64,000 bases of DNA from Tabrizicola sp. (GTDB lineage: Bacteria > Pseudomonadota > Alphaproteobacteria > Rhodobacterales > Rhodobacteraceae), in assembly GCF_022842145.1 (NCBI RefSeq), contig NZ_JALHQD010000001.1, positions 378,127-442,126 of the forward strand, in the 5' to 3' direction. Numbering within the stretch: position 1 is the stretch's first letter; the number at the start of each line of letters is the position of its first letter. Shown here piece by piece: positions 9,477-17,654 of this stretch. The notes below the pieces were generated by a model that saw only the letters and a list, made by a program, of their open reading frames with translations, made no database searches and was not told the origin of the DNA. Made by a program: the position numbers and the translations under genes.

Positions 9477-9968
9477 CTACAGCGCACCAGCACCCGCGGC
9501 GGCCCACTGAAACTGCTCCGGCGTCTCGACCGCACAGGGCCGCCCGGCCCGCAACCGCTCCAGCGCAGCCGATGGCTCCTCTCCCGCCTCGACCATCAGC
9601 CGCAGCGCCGCCGTGCCCGACCGCCCGCAGCCGCCCTTGCAATGCACCCAGACCCGGCCACCCCCCGCCAGGACATCGCGCGCGCGGGCCGAAGCGTCCG
9701 GCCAGGCGGCAAGCGTCTCGCCGGTTGGGGCGCCGTAGTCGCTGATCGGCAGATGCAGCCAATCCACCCCCGCCGCCCCAAGGTCGCGCGGCATCCGGTC
9801 CGCCCCCTTGGAAGCCAGTTCCTCGGCCGTCGTCATCGTCAGGGCCAGTCCCGGCCCCCAAGCTAGCAGGTCCGCCAGGTCGGCATCGTAGGCCCCGCCG
9901 CGCCCGGGCATCGGCCCGATCCCCAGCACGCCGCCGCCCACCTTCAGCTCTGCGATCACCAATGCCAC
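9477..9968 (-). CDS. Protein-tyrosine/dual-specificity phosphatase-like protein
   Basis: A 163-residue cysteine phosphatase with the P-loop HCKGGCGRSG (Cys110, Arg116; CX5R) and a likely general acid Asp in the loop LPISDYGAPT (Asp77). The size fits a minimal dual-specificity or atypical PTP domain without extra domains. Cytoplasmic, with unknown substrate. It is divergent from dnaX with a 69-base gap. Confidence 0.85.
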   Translation of the reverse strand: MALVIAELKVGGGVLGIGPMPGRGGAYDADLADLLAWGPGLALTMTTAEELASKGADRMPRDLGAAGVDWLHLPISDYGAPTGETLAAWPDASARARDVLAGGGRVWVHCKGGCGRSGTAALRLMVEAGEEPSAALERLRAGRPCAVETPEQFQWAAAGAGAL

Positions 9969-10037
9969 GCGCGCTCCCTTCCCGGTGGACCTTCCGCCCC
10001 CCGCGCCCTAATCTCCCCCGTGAGTCACGAGGGTCCC

Positions 10038-11798
10038 ATGTCCGACGAGAAAGCCTATCAGGTCCTTGCCCGCAAGTACCGCCCGCAGACCTTTGCCGAC
10101 CTCATCGGGCAAGAGGCGATGGTGCGCACCCTGAAGAACGCCTTCGCGGCGGACCGGATCGCCCATGCCTTCGTGATGACCGGCGTTCGCGGGGTCGGCA
10201 AGACCACCACGGCGCGGATCATCGCCAAGGGCCTGAACTGCATCGGCCCCGACGGAAAAGGCGGCCCGACCACGGAACCCTGCGGCGCCTGTGAACCCTG
10301 CATCGCCATCGCCGAAGGCCGCCACGTCGACGTGATGGAGATGGACGCGGCCTCCCGCACCGGGGTCGGCGACATCCGCGAGATCATCGACTCGGTCCAC
10401 TACCGGGCCGCCTCCGCGCGCTTCAAGGTCTACATCATCGACGAAGTGCACATGCTGTCGACCGCTGCCTTCAACGCGCTTCTGAAGACGCTCGAGGAAC
10501 CCCCGGCCCACGTCAAATTCATCTTCGCCACCACCGAAATCCGCAAGGTCCCGGTGACGGTGCTGTCGCGCTGCCAGCGCTTCGACCTGAAGCGGATCGA
10601 ACCCGAAGTCATGATGGTGCACCTGTCCAAGGTGGCCGATCTCGAAGGCGCTAAACTGGCGCAGGACGCCTTTGCCCTCATCACCCGCGCCGCGGAAGGT
10701 TCCGTCCGCGACGCGATGAGCCTGATGGACCAGGCCATTGCCCACGGCGCAGGCGAGACGTCGGGCGAACAGGTCCGCGCCATGCTGGGTCTCGCCGACC
10801 GGGGCCGCACGCTGGATCTTTTTGACCTGATCATGAAGGGCGACGCCGCCACCGCGCTCTCGGAACTCAGCGGCCAATACGCCGACGGCGCCGACCCGAT
10901 GGCCGTCCTGCGCGACCTGGCCGAGATCACGCACTGGATCTCGGTCATCAAGATCAACCCGGCCGCGGCCGATGACCCGACCACGCCGCCCGACGAACAG
11001 TCGCGCGGTCAGGACATGGCCGCCCGCCTACCGATGCGGGCGCTGACCCGGATGTGGCAGATGCTGCTCAAAGCCATCGAAGAGGTGGCGTTGGCCCCCA
11101 ACGCCATGATGGCCGCCGAGATGGCCGTGATCCGCCTGACCCATGTCGCCGACCTGCCCGACCCCGAAACGCTGGTAAGAAAGCTCTCCGACCAGCCCCG
11201 CCCGCCCACCGGCGGCGGAGGTGGCGGCCTACAGGGCGGAGCCCCTGCTGGCGGCTCCACCGTCCACTCCCCCCGCATGGCCCCCGTCCACTCCGCCCCG
11301 ACCCGGGGCCCGACGATGACCGCCACCGCCCCGGCCTTCGCCGAAGAGCAGCTTCAGGTTTACGCCACTTTCGACCAGGTGGTCGAACTGATCCGCCAGA
11401 AGCGCGACATGCTTCTCCTGAACGAGGTCGAGACCGGCCTCCGCCTCGCCCGCTACGCCCCCGGCCGGATCGAATTCGAACCCGCCCCCGGTGCGAAACC
11501 CGACCTCGCCTCGCGCCTTGGCCAGCGCCTGCAAGGCTGGACCGGCGCGCGCTGGGGCGTCTCGGTCGTCTCCTCCGGCGGTGCCTCCACCATCGCCGAA
11601 TCCCGCAACGCCGAGCTTCAGCAAGTCCGCGCCGAAGCCGCCCAGAACCCTCTCGTCCAGGCCATCCTCACTGCCTTCCCCGGCGCGAAGATCACCGAGG
11701 TTCGCTCGCCCGAGGCGATCACCGCCCAGGCCGCCGAAGCCGCCCTGCCCCAGGCCGACCCCGAGCTTGACGAAGACTGGGACCCGTTCGAGGAATGA
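10038..11798 (+). CDS. dnaX: DNA polymerase III subunit gamma/tau
   Basis: This 586-residue clamp-loader ATPase shows Walker A GVRGVGKTTT (about 49-58), four zinc-site cysteines in CIGP...CGACEPC, Walker B IIDEVHM, sensor-1 ATTE and the arginine-finger SRCQRF. After the clamp-loader core comes a Gly-rich linker (about residue 395) and a C-terminal tau-like domain. The ATG at 10038 is preferred over the upstream GTG because MSDEKAYQVLARKYRPQ is the conserved start. I see no A-rich slippery heptamer like the one giving gamma in E. coli. It heads the dnaX-GNAT-ybaB-recR group. Confidence 0.96.
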   Translation: MSDEKAYQVLARKYRPQTFADLIGQEAMVRTLKNAFAADRIAHAFVMTGVRGVGKTTTARIIAKGLNCIGPDGKGGPTTEPCGACEPCIAIAEGRHVDVMEMDAASRTGVGDIREIIDSVHYRAASARFKVYIIDEVHMLSTAAFNALLKTLEEPPAHVKFIFATTEIRKVPVTVLSRCQRFDLKRIEPEVMMVHLSKVADLEGAKLAQDAFALITRAAEGSVRDAMSLMDQAIAHGAGETSGEQVRAMLGLADRGRTLDLFDLIMKGDAATALSELSGQYADGADPMAVLRDLAEITHWISVIKINPAAADDPTTPPDEQSRGQDMAARLPMRALTRMWQMLLKAIEEVALAPNAMMAAEMAVIRLTHVADLPDPETLVRKLSDQPRPPTGGGGGGLQGGAPAGGSTVHSPRMAPVHSAPTRGPTMTATAPAFAEEQLQVYATFDQVVELIRQKRDMLLLNEVETGLRLARYAPGRIEFEPAPGAKPDLASRLGQRLQGWTGARWGVSVVSSGGASTIAESRNAELQQVRAEAAQNPLVQAILTAFPGAKITEVRSPEAITAQAAEAALPQADPELDEDWDPFEE

Positions 11799-11809
11799 CG
11801 CACGCCCCC

Positions 11810-11827
11810 GGAAATCCTCTGATTTCC
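11810..11827 (+). terminator. Small hairpin after dnaX
   Basis: GGAAATC and GATTTCC (7 bp, 4-base loop) lie 11 bases after the dnaX stop and 36 bases before the next gene. It is too weak to be a confident terminator and may be an mRNA processing or stability element. Confidence 0.3.
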
Positions 11828-11862
11828 AGACCGCTTTCCGAAGGGAAATCGGTGCTCCGGCA

Positions 11863-12327
11863 ATGACCCCCCGCCGTGCCACCCACGACGACGCCGCAAC
11901 ACTGGCCCGCCTGAATACCCACGTCCAATCCTGGCACGCCGCCCACTACCCCGAGGCGTTCTTCCCCGACCCCGACCCCCAGGCCCTGACCGCGTACTTC
12001 GCCGAACGCCTGTCAGACCCCGCCTGCACCGCCTTCCTGACCGGCGACCCCGCCACGGCTTACGCCCTCTGCCAGCTTCACACCCGCGAGCCGTCGATCT
12101 TCTCCCCCGGCTACCGCCGCCTGATGATCGACCACATCGCCGTCGCCCCCGACGCCCGCCGCCAGGGCCAGGGCCGCGCGCTCCTGCAGGCCGCCCGGCA
12201 CCTCGCCCGCGACCTGCAGGCCGACGAAATCATGCTGGACACCTGGGACGCCAACACCGACGCCCAAGCCTTCTTCCGCGCCAACGGCTTTACCCCGCGC
12301 CGAATGCTCTTTCACGCGACGCCCTGA
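11863..12327 (+). CDS. GNAT-family N-acetyltransferase
   Basis: This 154-residue protein has a GNAT fold. The acetyl-CoA loop is VAPDARRQGQGRALLQAA (about residues 93-110), followed by the typical ANTDAQAFFRANGF segment. The acceptor is unknown. It sits between dnaX and ybaB, which are usually adjacent, so it is an insertion into a conserved operon. The ATG at 11863 was chosen because it directly starts the domain (MTPRRATHDD). Confidence 0.87.
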   Translation: MTPRRATHDDAATLARLNTHVQSWHAAHYPEAFFPDPDPQALTAYFAERLSDPACTAFLTGDPATAYALCQLHTREPSIFSPGYRRLMIDHIAVAPDARRQGQGRALLQAARHLARDLQADEIMLDTWDANTDAQAFFRANGFTPRRMLFHATP

Positions 12328-12381
12328 CCTTGCACCCCGCCCCCGCAGCCCGTATCTCATAGGAAACAGACGGAGAACGAC

Positions 12382-12726
12382 ATGCTGAAAGGTCTGGGCG
12401 GGCTTGGCGACATGGCCAAGATGATGAAAGCCGCGACGGAAATGCAGGGCAAGCTGGCCGAGATGCAGGAAGACCTCGCCCGCATCGTCGTGGTGGGCGA
12501 AGCCGGGGCCGGCCTCGTGAAAGCCCGCGCCACGGCAAAGGGCGAGGTGACGGGCCTCGACATCGACCCCTCGATTCTGGTCGCGTCCGAGAAAGAGGTC
12601 GTCGAGGACCTGATCCTTGCCGCCATCCATGATGCGCAACTGAAAGCCAAGGCGCGCAGCGAACAGGAGATGTCCCGCCTGGCCGAGGCGATGGGCGTCC
12701 CACCCGGAATGAAGCTGCCGTTCTGA
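12382..12726 (+). CDS. YbaB/EbfC nucleoid-associated protein
   Basis: A 114-residue member of the YbaB/EbfC family: a Met-rich amphipathic N-terminal helix ([20 protein letters not shown]) followed by a three-strand sheet and a C-terminal helix. The family forms dimers that bind DNA and is nearly always encoded next to recR. It overlaps recR by one base in a TGATG junction, indicating translational coupling. Confidence 0.93.
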   Translation: MLKGLGGLGDMAKMMKAATEMQGKLAEMQEDLARIVVVGEAGAGLVKARATAKGEVTGLDIDPSILVASEKEVVEDLILAAIHDAQLKAKARSEQEMSRLAEAMGVPPGMKLPF

Positions 12727-13325
12727 TGAGCAGGGACGAGACCGGCATCGAGGCGCTGATCGAACTGATGGCCCGCCTTCCCGGCCTTGGGCCAAGGTCC
12801 GCCCGCCGCGCCGTCCTGGTCCTGCTGAAGAAGCGCGCGCAACTCATGGCCCCCCTCGCCCAATCCCTGGCCGAGGTGGCCCTCGCCGCCAAGGAATGCC
12901 GGACCTGCGGCAACATCTCCACCACCGAGGTCTGCGGCATCTGCGCCAACCCCGCCCGCGCCACGGGTGAAATCTGCGTGGTGGAAGACGTGGCCGACCT
13001 CTGGGCAATGGAACGCGGCCAGGTGTTCAAGGGCCGCTACCATGTCCTTGGCGGCACCCTCTCCGCCCTCGACGCCATCGGCCCGGATGAACTTGGCATC
13101 CCCCGCCTCGTCGCGCGCGTGGCCGATGAGGGCGCCAGCGAAGTGATCCTCGCGCTCAACGCCACCGTCGACGGCCAGACCACCGCGCATTACATCGCCG
13201 ACGCCCTCTCCGGCACCGATGCGCAGATCACCACCCTTGCGCAAGGGGTGCCCATCGGCGGCGAGTTGGACTACCTCGACGACGGCACCATCGGCGCGGC
13301 ACTGCGGGCAAGGCGCAAGCTCTGA
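12726..13325 (+). CDS. recR: Recombination mediator RecR
   Basis: A 199-residue RecR with the helix-hairpin-helix [11 protein letters not shown], a C4 zinc finger (Cys58, Cys61, Cys70, Cys73 in CRTCGNIS...CGIC) and a Toprim domain beginning CVVEDVADL. RecR acts with RecFO to load RecA at gaps. It is the last gene of the dnaX group; a palindromic repeat follows, and the downstream HAD gene is convergent. Confidence 0.96.
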   Translation: MSRDETGIEALIELMARLPGLGPRSARRAVLVLLKKRAQLMAPLAQSLAEVALAAKECRTCGNISTTEVCGICANPARATGEICVVEDVADLWAMERGQVFKGRYHVLGGTLSALDAIGPDELGIPRLVARVADEGASEVILALNATVDGQTTAHYIADALSGTDAQITTLAQGVPIGGELDYLDDGTIGAALRARRKL

Positions 13326-13330
13326 CCCCC

Positions 13331-13402
13331 GCTCGTCGATGACTTCGTCACTCCTCGCTGCGCGGTAAGCGTCCCGACGAGAAGACGAAGTCGCGCGAGG
13401 AG
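13331..13402. repeat. Palindromic intergenic repeat, copy A (GACTTCGTC family)
   Basis: Arm 13331-13357 (GCTCGTCGATGACTTCGTC, then ACTCCTCG) and arm 13375-13402 (CGACGAGAAGACGAAGTC, then GCGCGAGGAG) form a long imperfect hairpin with a core of GACTTCGTC/GACGAAGTC. It fills the gap between the convergent recR and HAD genes. Related copies occur at five other places. Confidence 0.8.
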
Positions 13403-13409
13403 GCGTCCG

Positions 13410-14066
13410 CTATAGCCCCAACAACCCCGGCAACTCCTCCATCCGGTGAAAGAGCGGCACCCCAAGCGCCGCCACCGACCGTGCCGTCGCCGTTCCCGGC
13501 CCGTGCGCCGCATAGCCAAAGCAGCGCATTCCCGCCGCCAGCGCCGCCCGCGCTCCCATCGCGCTGTCCTCGATCACCACGCAAGCCTCGGGCCGCACCC
13601 CGCAGGCCGCCGCCGCCGCCAGATACACATCCGGCGCAGGCTTCGGCGCGCCCAGCGCCTGTCCCGACAGCACCGCCCGGAACCGTCCTTCAAGTCCGTG
13701 CTGTCCCAGCGTGATCTTCATCTTCGCCAGCGATCCGTTCGACCCCATCGCGAAGGGAACCCCCGCCGCGTCCAGCCGGTCTAGCACCGCCACGACACCA
13801 GGCACCAGAGGCACCCCCGCGATCAGCAGCTCATTCATCCGCCCATAGAAATGCGCCACCCAGCCTTCCGGCAACCGTGCCCCAGCCTCGGTCGCCTGCC
13901 GGGCCACCATCTCGACCGTCTGGCCCAGATAATCTGCCTCGAAGGCCTCCAGCGTCAGCGGCAACCCATGCGCTGCCAACTCCTCGACGAACAGCGCCAG
14001 CGTTGGCCCCTCGCTGTCCACGACCACCCCGTCACAGTCGAACAGCACGGCCTCGGGGCGCGTCAT
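13410..14066 (-). CDS. HAD-superfamily phosphatase (beta-phosphoglucomutase-like)
   Basis: A 218-residue HAD subfamily IA protein. Motif I is FDCDGVVVD (nucleophile Asp10, Asp12), motif II is in AMGSNGS, then a Lys, and motif III is VVIEDSAMG. A helical cap lies between motifs I and II. Such enzymes hydrolyse or isomerise sugar phosphates. The start at 14066 overlaps the rsmD stop by four bases (ATGA), so the two are co-translated. The exact substrate is not predictable. Confidence 0.88.
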   Translation of the reverse strand: MTRPEAVLFDCDGVVVDSEGPTLALFVEELAAHGLPLTLEAFEADYLGQTVEMVARQATEAGARLPEGWVAHFYGRMNELLIAGVPLVPGVVAVLDRLDAAGVPFAMGSNGSLAKMKITLGQHGLEGRFRAVLSGQALGAPKPAPDVYLAAAAACGVRPEACVVIEDSAMGARAALAAGMRCFGYAAHGPGTATARSVAALGVPLFHRMEELPGLLGL

Positions 14067-14623
14067 TCCGCCACCCGCAGCAACGTCACCACTGTATCCC
14101 CGTACTTCCGCTGATCGACCTGTTCGAACCCCTCCGGCACCACCGGCGGCGACCCTTCCTCCCACACAACCATCGCCCCCGGCGCAAGCCAGCCCTCGGC
14201 CAGCACCGCCGCCAAAACCGCTTCCCCCAGCCCCTTTCCATAGGGGGGGTCCAGGAACACCAGCCCATACCCCGACCCGGCGTTCGGCCCCAGCCGCCGG
14301 GCATCCTGCCGGATCACCCGGGTCTCCGCCTCCGCCCGCATCTTGGCGATGTTCGCGCGGATCAGCGCCAGCGCCTTTGCGCCATCGTCCACGAAGGTCG
14401 CCTGCAAGGCCCCCCGGCTTAGCGCCTCAAGCCCAAGCGCGCCGGTCCCTGCAAAGAGGTCCAGCACTCGCGCGCCCGTGACCGGGTTGCCGTGGGCGTT
14501 GATCAGAAGGTTGAAGATCGCCTCCCGCACCCGGTCCGAGGTCGGGCGCAGATGCGCTGCCGCGTCGCCCTCGCCCACCTCGGCAAGCTTCAGGCCACGT
14601 CGGTTGCCGCCAATGATCCGCAT
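14063..14623 (-). CDS. rsmD: 16S rRNA (guanine966-N2)-methyltransferase
   Basis: This 186-residue SAM methyltransferase has motif I VLDLFAGTGALG (53-64) and the catalytic DPPY (125-128). N-terminal MRIIGGNRRG and RPTSDRVREAIFN are diagnostic of RsmD, which methylates G966 of 16S rRNA on the assembled 30S particle. It forms a two-gene unit with the HAD gene downstream. The next gene upstream, on the same strand, is the ferredoxin reductase. Confidence 0.94.
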   Translation of the reverse strand: MRIIGGNRRGLKLAEVGEGDAAAHLRPTSDRVREAIFNLLINAHGNPVTGARVLDLFAGTGALGLEALSRGALQATFVDDGAKALALIRANIAKMRAEAETRVIRQDARRLGPNAGSGYGLVFLDPPYGKGLGEAVLAAVLAEGWLAPGAMVVWEEGSPPVVPEGFEQVDQRKYGDTVVTLLRVAE

Positions 14624-14661
14624 CTGGTCTCCGGAAACTCCCCTGTAATCCGGGGAAAGGG

Positions 14662-15864
14662 TCAGGCCTTGAGCAAAGCCTTCAGGTCAGGGGTCGAGAC
14701 GATGACCTCGGGTGCAGGAGACTTGCCCATCTCGATCAGCCGCTTGCCCACCATGTAGGCCCGGCTGTCGTTCATCGCATCCACCGCCAGAAGGTCCGCA
14801 CCGCGATAGTACCAGAAGCTTGCCACGTCGCCGTCGCCCTTGCGGGTGACGATGTGGTCATAGCCGGTGTTCAGCCCCGCGATCTGCAGCTTCAGGTCAT
14901 ACTGGTCCGACCAGAACCACGGCTTCGCCTCATAGGGCGCACCGGCCCCTAGAATATTCGCCGCCACCGCCTCGGCCTGATCGATGGCATTGCCCACCGA
15001 TTCCAGCCGGATGCGGCCGCCCTTCCACGGGAAGGAGGCGCAATCTCCTGCCGACCAGACCGACATGTCCGAAGTCCGACCCAGCTCGTCCGTGGCAATG
15101 CCGTTGTCGATGGCCAACCCGGCATTCTCGGCCAGATGGGTGTTCGGCGTGATCCCGACGCCCACGATCACGAAATCCGCCGGCAGCTGACGCCCGTCGG
15201 TCAAGAGCGCGCCTTCGACCCGATCGTCGCCGATCAGCCGGTTCAACCCGGTGGACTCCAGCACCTTCACTCCATGCGACTGGTGCAGCGCACGGACATA
15301 ATCCGACGTCTCGGGCGAGGCGACGCGTTGCAGGATGCGCGGCGCCATTTCCAGCACGGTCACGTCCAACCCCAGCTTCGATGCCACCGCCGCGGCCTCC
15401 AGCCCGATATAGCCGCCGCCGACGATGATGACCTTGCGGCTTGGCCGGAACTCGCCCCGCATCGCATCGACATCGGCCAGCGTCCGGACGGTATAAACCC
15501 CCTCAAGCGACCCGCCGATCGCCGCCGGAAGCCGCCGGGGAGTCGACCCCGTGGTCAGCGCCAGATGGTCATACTCCAGCACCTCGCCGCCCACGGTCAC
15601 CGTCTTCGCCACAGGGTCCAGGTCGGTGACCGCCTGCCCCAGCCGCAACTCCACCCCGTTCTCGGCCCAGAACTCGGGCGACCGCAGCCAAAGCCGGTCT
15701 TCCTCCATCTCGCCCAGCAGGTAAGCCTTCGACAAAGGCGGGCGCTGGTAGGGCGGCGCGGGCTCGTCGCCCAGCATGACGATCTCGCCCTGGTGGCCCA
15801 AGGACCGCAGCTTCGCAGCCAAAGCTGCACCCGCCTGTCCGGCCCCGACGATCACCACCCGCAT
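14662..15864 (-). CDS. NAD(P)H-dependent ferredoxin/rubredoxin reductase-type flavoprotein
   Basis: This 400-residue FAD oxidoreductase has an N-terminal FAD-binding GAGQAGAALA, the central NAD(P)H-binding IIVGGGYIGLEAAAVA, the FAD motif SAGDCASFPW and a C-terminal reductase domain with QYDLKLQIAG. This architecture is that of putidaredoxin/rhodocoxin reductases feeding P450s or ring-hydroxylating oxygenases. The start at 15864 (MRVVIVGAG) is the conserved one. No oxygenase is adjacent. It is divergent from a peroxiredoxin gene with only 88 bases between, so shared redox regulation is possible. Confidence 0.9.
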   Translation of the reverse strand: MRVVIVGAGQAGAALAAKLRSLGHQGEIVMLGDEPAPPYQRPPLSKAYLLGEMEEDRLWLRSPEFWAENGVELRLGQAVTDLDPVAKTVTVGGEVLEYDHLALTTGSTPRRLPAAIGGSLEGVYTVRTLADVDAMRGEFRPSRKVIIVGGGYIGLEAAAVASKLGLDVTVLEMAPRILQRVASPETSDYVRALHQSHGVKVLESTGLNRLIGDDRVEGALLTDGRQLPADFVIVGVGITPNTHLAENAGLAIDNGIATDELGRTSDMSVWSAGDCASFPWKGGRIRLESVGNAIDQAEAVAANILGAGAPYEAKPWFWSDQYDLKLQIAGLNTGYDHIVTRKGDGDVASFWYYRGADLLAVDAMNDSRAYMVGKRLIEMGKSPAPEVIVSTPDLKALLKA

Positions 15865-15952
15865 CGCGCATCCCCCTCTGGCATGTTCCGCGCCGGACCC
15901 TATAACCCAAGGCGCAACAGGTGCAACGCGCCGCGACCATGAGGAACTGAAA

Positions 15953-16438
15953 ATGACGATTGCCGAAGGTATGAGCCTCCCCGACGCCACGCTTCTGCAC
16001 ATGGGCGACGCCGGGGCCGAGGCGGTGAAGCTTTCCGACAAGCTCAAGGGCCGCAAGGTCGTGATCTTCGGCCTGCCCGGCGCCTACACCGGCACCTGTT
16101 CCACGGCCCACGTCCCCAGCTTCATCCGCACCGCGACGAAATTCGCCGACAAGGGCATCGACGAGATCATCTGTGTCTCCGTCAACGACCCCTTCGTCAT
16201 GAAAGCCTGGGGCGAGGCGACCGGGGCCACGTCTGCCGGGATCACCATGCTGGGCGACGCCGACGCCAGCTTCTCCAAGGCCATCGGCCAGACCTTCGAC
16301 GTCCCGCATCTGGGCTTCTTCGCCCGCTCCAAGCGCTATTCTCTGCTGGCCGAGGATGGCGTCGTCACCAAATTCTTCCCGGAAGTCGGCGCCGGATGCG
16401 AGATCTCGGCGGGCGAATACCTGCTGGCGCAACTCTGA
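15953..16438 (+). CDS. Peroxiredoxin (Prx5 type)
   Basis: This 161-residue thiol peroxidase has the peroxidatic motif PGAYTGTCSTAHVPSF, with Cys49 and preceding Thr, and a second Cys near the C-terminus (GAGCEISA), matching atypical Prx5/hybrid peroxiredoxins. It reduces H2O2 and alkyl hydroperoxides using glutaredoxin/GSH or thioredoxin. The ATG at 15953 has GAGGAACTGAAA before it. It is divergent from a ferredoxin reductase. Confidence 0.93.
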   Translation: MTIAEGMSLPDATLLHMGDAGAEAVKLSDKLKGRKVVIFGLPGAYTGTCSTAHVPSFIRTATKFADKGIDEIICVSVNDPFVMKAWGEATGATSAGITMLGDADASFSKAIGQTFDVPHLGFFARSKRYSLLAEDGVVTKFFPEVGAGCEISAGEYLLAQL

Positions 16439-16444
16439 GCCACT

Positions 16445-16511
16445 GCTCGTCGTCGACTTCGTCGCTCCTCGCGGGTCCGCCCCCGAGGAGAAGACGAAGT
16501 CGAACGACAAG
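16445..16511. repeat. Palindromic intergenic repeat, copy B
   Basis: Arm 16445-16471 (GCTCGTCGTCGACTTCGTC plus GCTCCTCG) and arm 16484-16511 (CGAGGAGAAGACGAAGTC plus GAACGACAAG) pair almost along their full length around a 12-base loop. It lies between convergent genes and would make a strong bidirectional terminator. Best-preserved copy in the window. Confidence 0.85.
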
Positions 16512-16513
16512 GT

Positions 16514-16864
16514 TTACCCTTCCCGCACGTGCCGCTGGAAGGCCCGCTTCAACAGGTCCAGTTCTGCGCGCACCAGATCAAGTTCCGCCCGGATGTCCCC
16601 CTCCAGCGGCTCACCGGCCACCAGAGTCACCGTCGCCACCGTGGCACCGCCCGACTGCACCAGGATCGTCTGCACACCCTCGTTCAGCGCCCAGGCCGGG
16701 ATCGGCACCCGCACCGCAAAGCGCCCCACCGCGCCCGGCACCGGCACGACCGTTACCCCCTCGACCGCCCGACCGCCCTGCATCGCCGCGATGACCGGGG
16801 CCTCGGCCGCCGAGACTTCAGCCTCCCAGACCCCGCCCGAAATCCTGCCCGGTTCCAGCTTCAT
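16514..16864 (-). CDS. Conserved-looking hypothetical protein with C-terminal coiled coil
   Basis: I do not recognise this 116-residue protein. It has no signal peptide or membrane segment. Residues 1-90 look beta-rich (alternating hydrophobics such as RFAVRVPIPAWALNEGVQTI and ATVATVTLVAGEPL), and the end (about 92-116, AELDLVRAELDLLKRAF) is a short heptad coiled coil. It starts 10 bases after the stop of the next upstream gene and is probably in one operon with it. Repeat copy B abuts its stop codon. Confidence 0.72.
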   Translation of the reverse strand: MKLEPGRISGGVWEAEVSAAEAPVIAAMQGGRAVEGVTVVPVPGAVGRFAVRVPIPAWALNEGVQTILVQSGGATVATVTLVAGEPLEGDIRAELDLVRAELDLLKRAFQRHVREG

Positions 16865-16874
16865 CCCACACCCC

Positions 16875-17648
16875 TTACAACTCGGCCCTGGGCCGGCGGC
16901 TGACCACCAGATCGCGGATCACGATCCGGGACATCGCCGCCCCGTTCAGGATAAGGTCGACCCAGGCCCGCTCGATCCGCTTGTCGTTCAGGTCGGAATA
17001 GGCCAGGTCGAACTCCGCCACCTTGTCGCGACCCTGCTCAGGCAAGGCACTCACCGGCTGAGCAAGGTTCGGGCCATGCTTGATGTTCAGCCGGGCATAG
17101 GCCTTTACCGGGCCGTCGCTGTCGACCACCATCTCGGCCCGGACCAGATGCCGTGACTTCAGACCCTCGACCGCCGCGGCGGGCAGGTTCAGCGCCAGCG
17201 ACAGGAAGCTGCCCTTGAAACCGAAGACATCCACGGCAAGCCCGTAAGGCGCGCGGTCCTCGGGCTTGTCGTTCCGGACCTGCCGCACCACGATCTCGCC
17301 CAGCGGGCAATCGTGGTAAAGCGCCACGCCATCGCCCAGCGGCGTGCGGTCCGCGGTACAGACCGCTCCGGGATCGGCCAGGGCGCCACACCACAGACCG
17401 GGCCGCTGGCACCAGTCGGTCCCCAGCGGCATCTGTGGCAGTCCGGTGTGAAGTCCCGGCACGGCAAGCCGAGCATCGGCCGCCTGCAGCATCCGGTCCA
17501 GCTGCCGCCGCATGCCGCGCGCTTCGGCGCGCAGCGACCGCAGCTCGTAGCCTGCCAGATCCGGCGCCGCCTCGGCCAGCCGCGTCCACCGCTCTTCGGT
17601 CCGGCGCTGGTGCCAGCCCTCCAGAAACTGCGTGATGCGACCGGCCAT
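16875..17648 (-). CDS. Hypothetical protein, probably DUF6478-type
   Basis: This 257-residue cytoplasmic protein has an Arg-rich helical N-terminus (RRTEERWTRLAEAAPDLAGYELRSLRAEAR) and a beta-rich C-terminal two thirds containing IVVRQVRNDKPED and RIVIRDLVVSRRPR. I recall similar uncharacterised Rhodobacterales proteins (DUF6478) but cannot confirm it here. It lies 6 bases after ilvD and 10 bases before the 116-aa gene, so it is likely the middle gene of an ilvD operon. No function is proposed. Confidence 0.75.
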   Translation of the reverse strand: MAGRITQFLEGWHQRRTEERWTRLAEAAPDLAGYELRSLRAEARGMRRQLDRMLQAADARLAVPGLHTGLPQMPLGTDWCQRPGLWCGALADPGAVCTADRTPLGDGVALYHDCPLGEIVVRQVRNDKPEDRAPYGLAVDVFGFKGSFLSLALNLPAAAVEGLKSRHLVRAEMVVDSDGPVKAYARLNIKHGPNLAQPVSALPEQGRDKVAEFDLAYSDLNDKRIERAWVDLILNGAAMSRIVIRDLVVSRRPRAEL

Positions 17649-17654
17649 CGGCCC

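Noticed and set aside
11211-11260. Gly-rich stretch in dnaX considered as a frameshift site for a gamma form
   Set aside because: It is a linker of repeated GGC/GGA codons. No slippery A-run with a following hairpin was seen, so no programmed frameshift is claimed.
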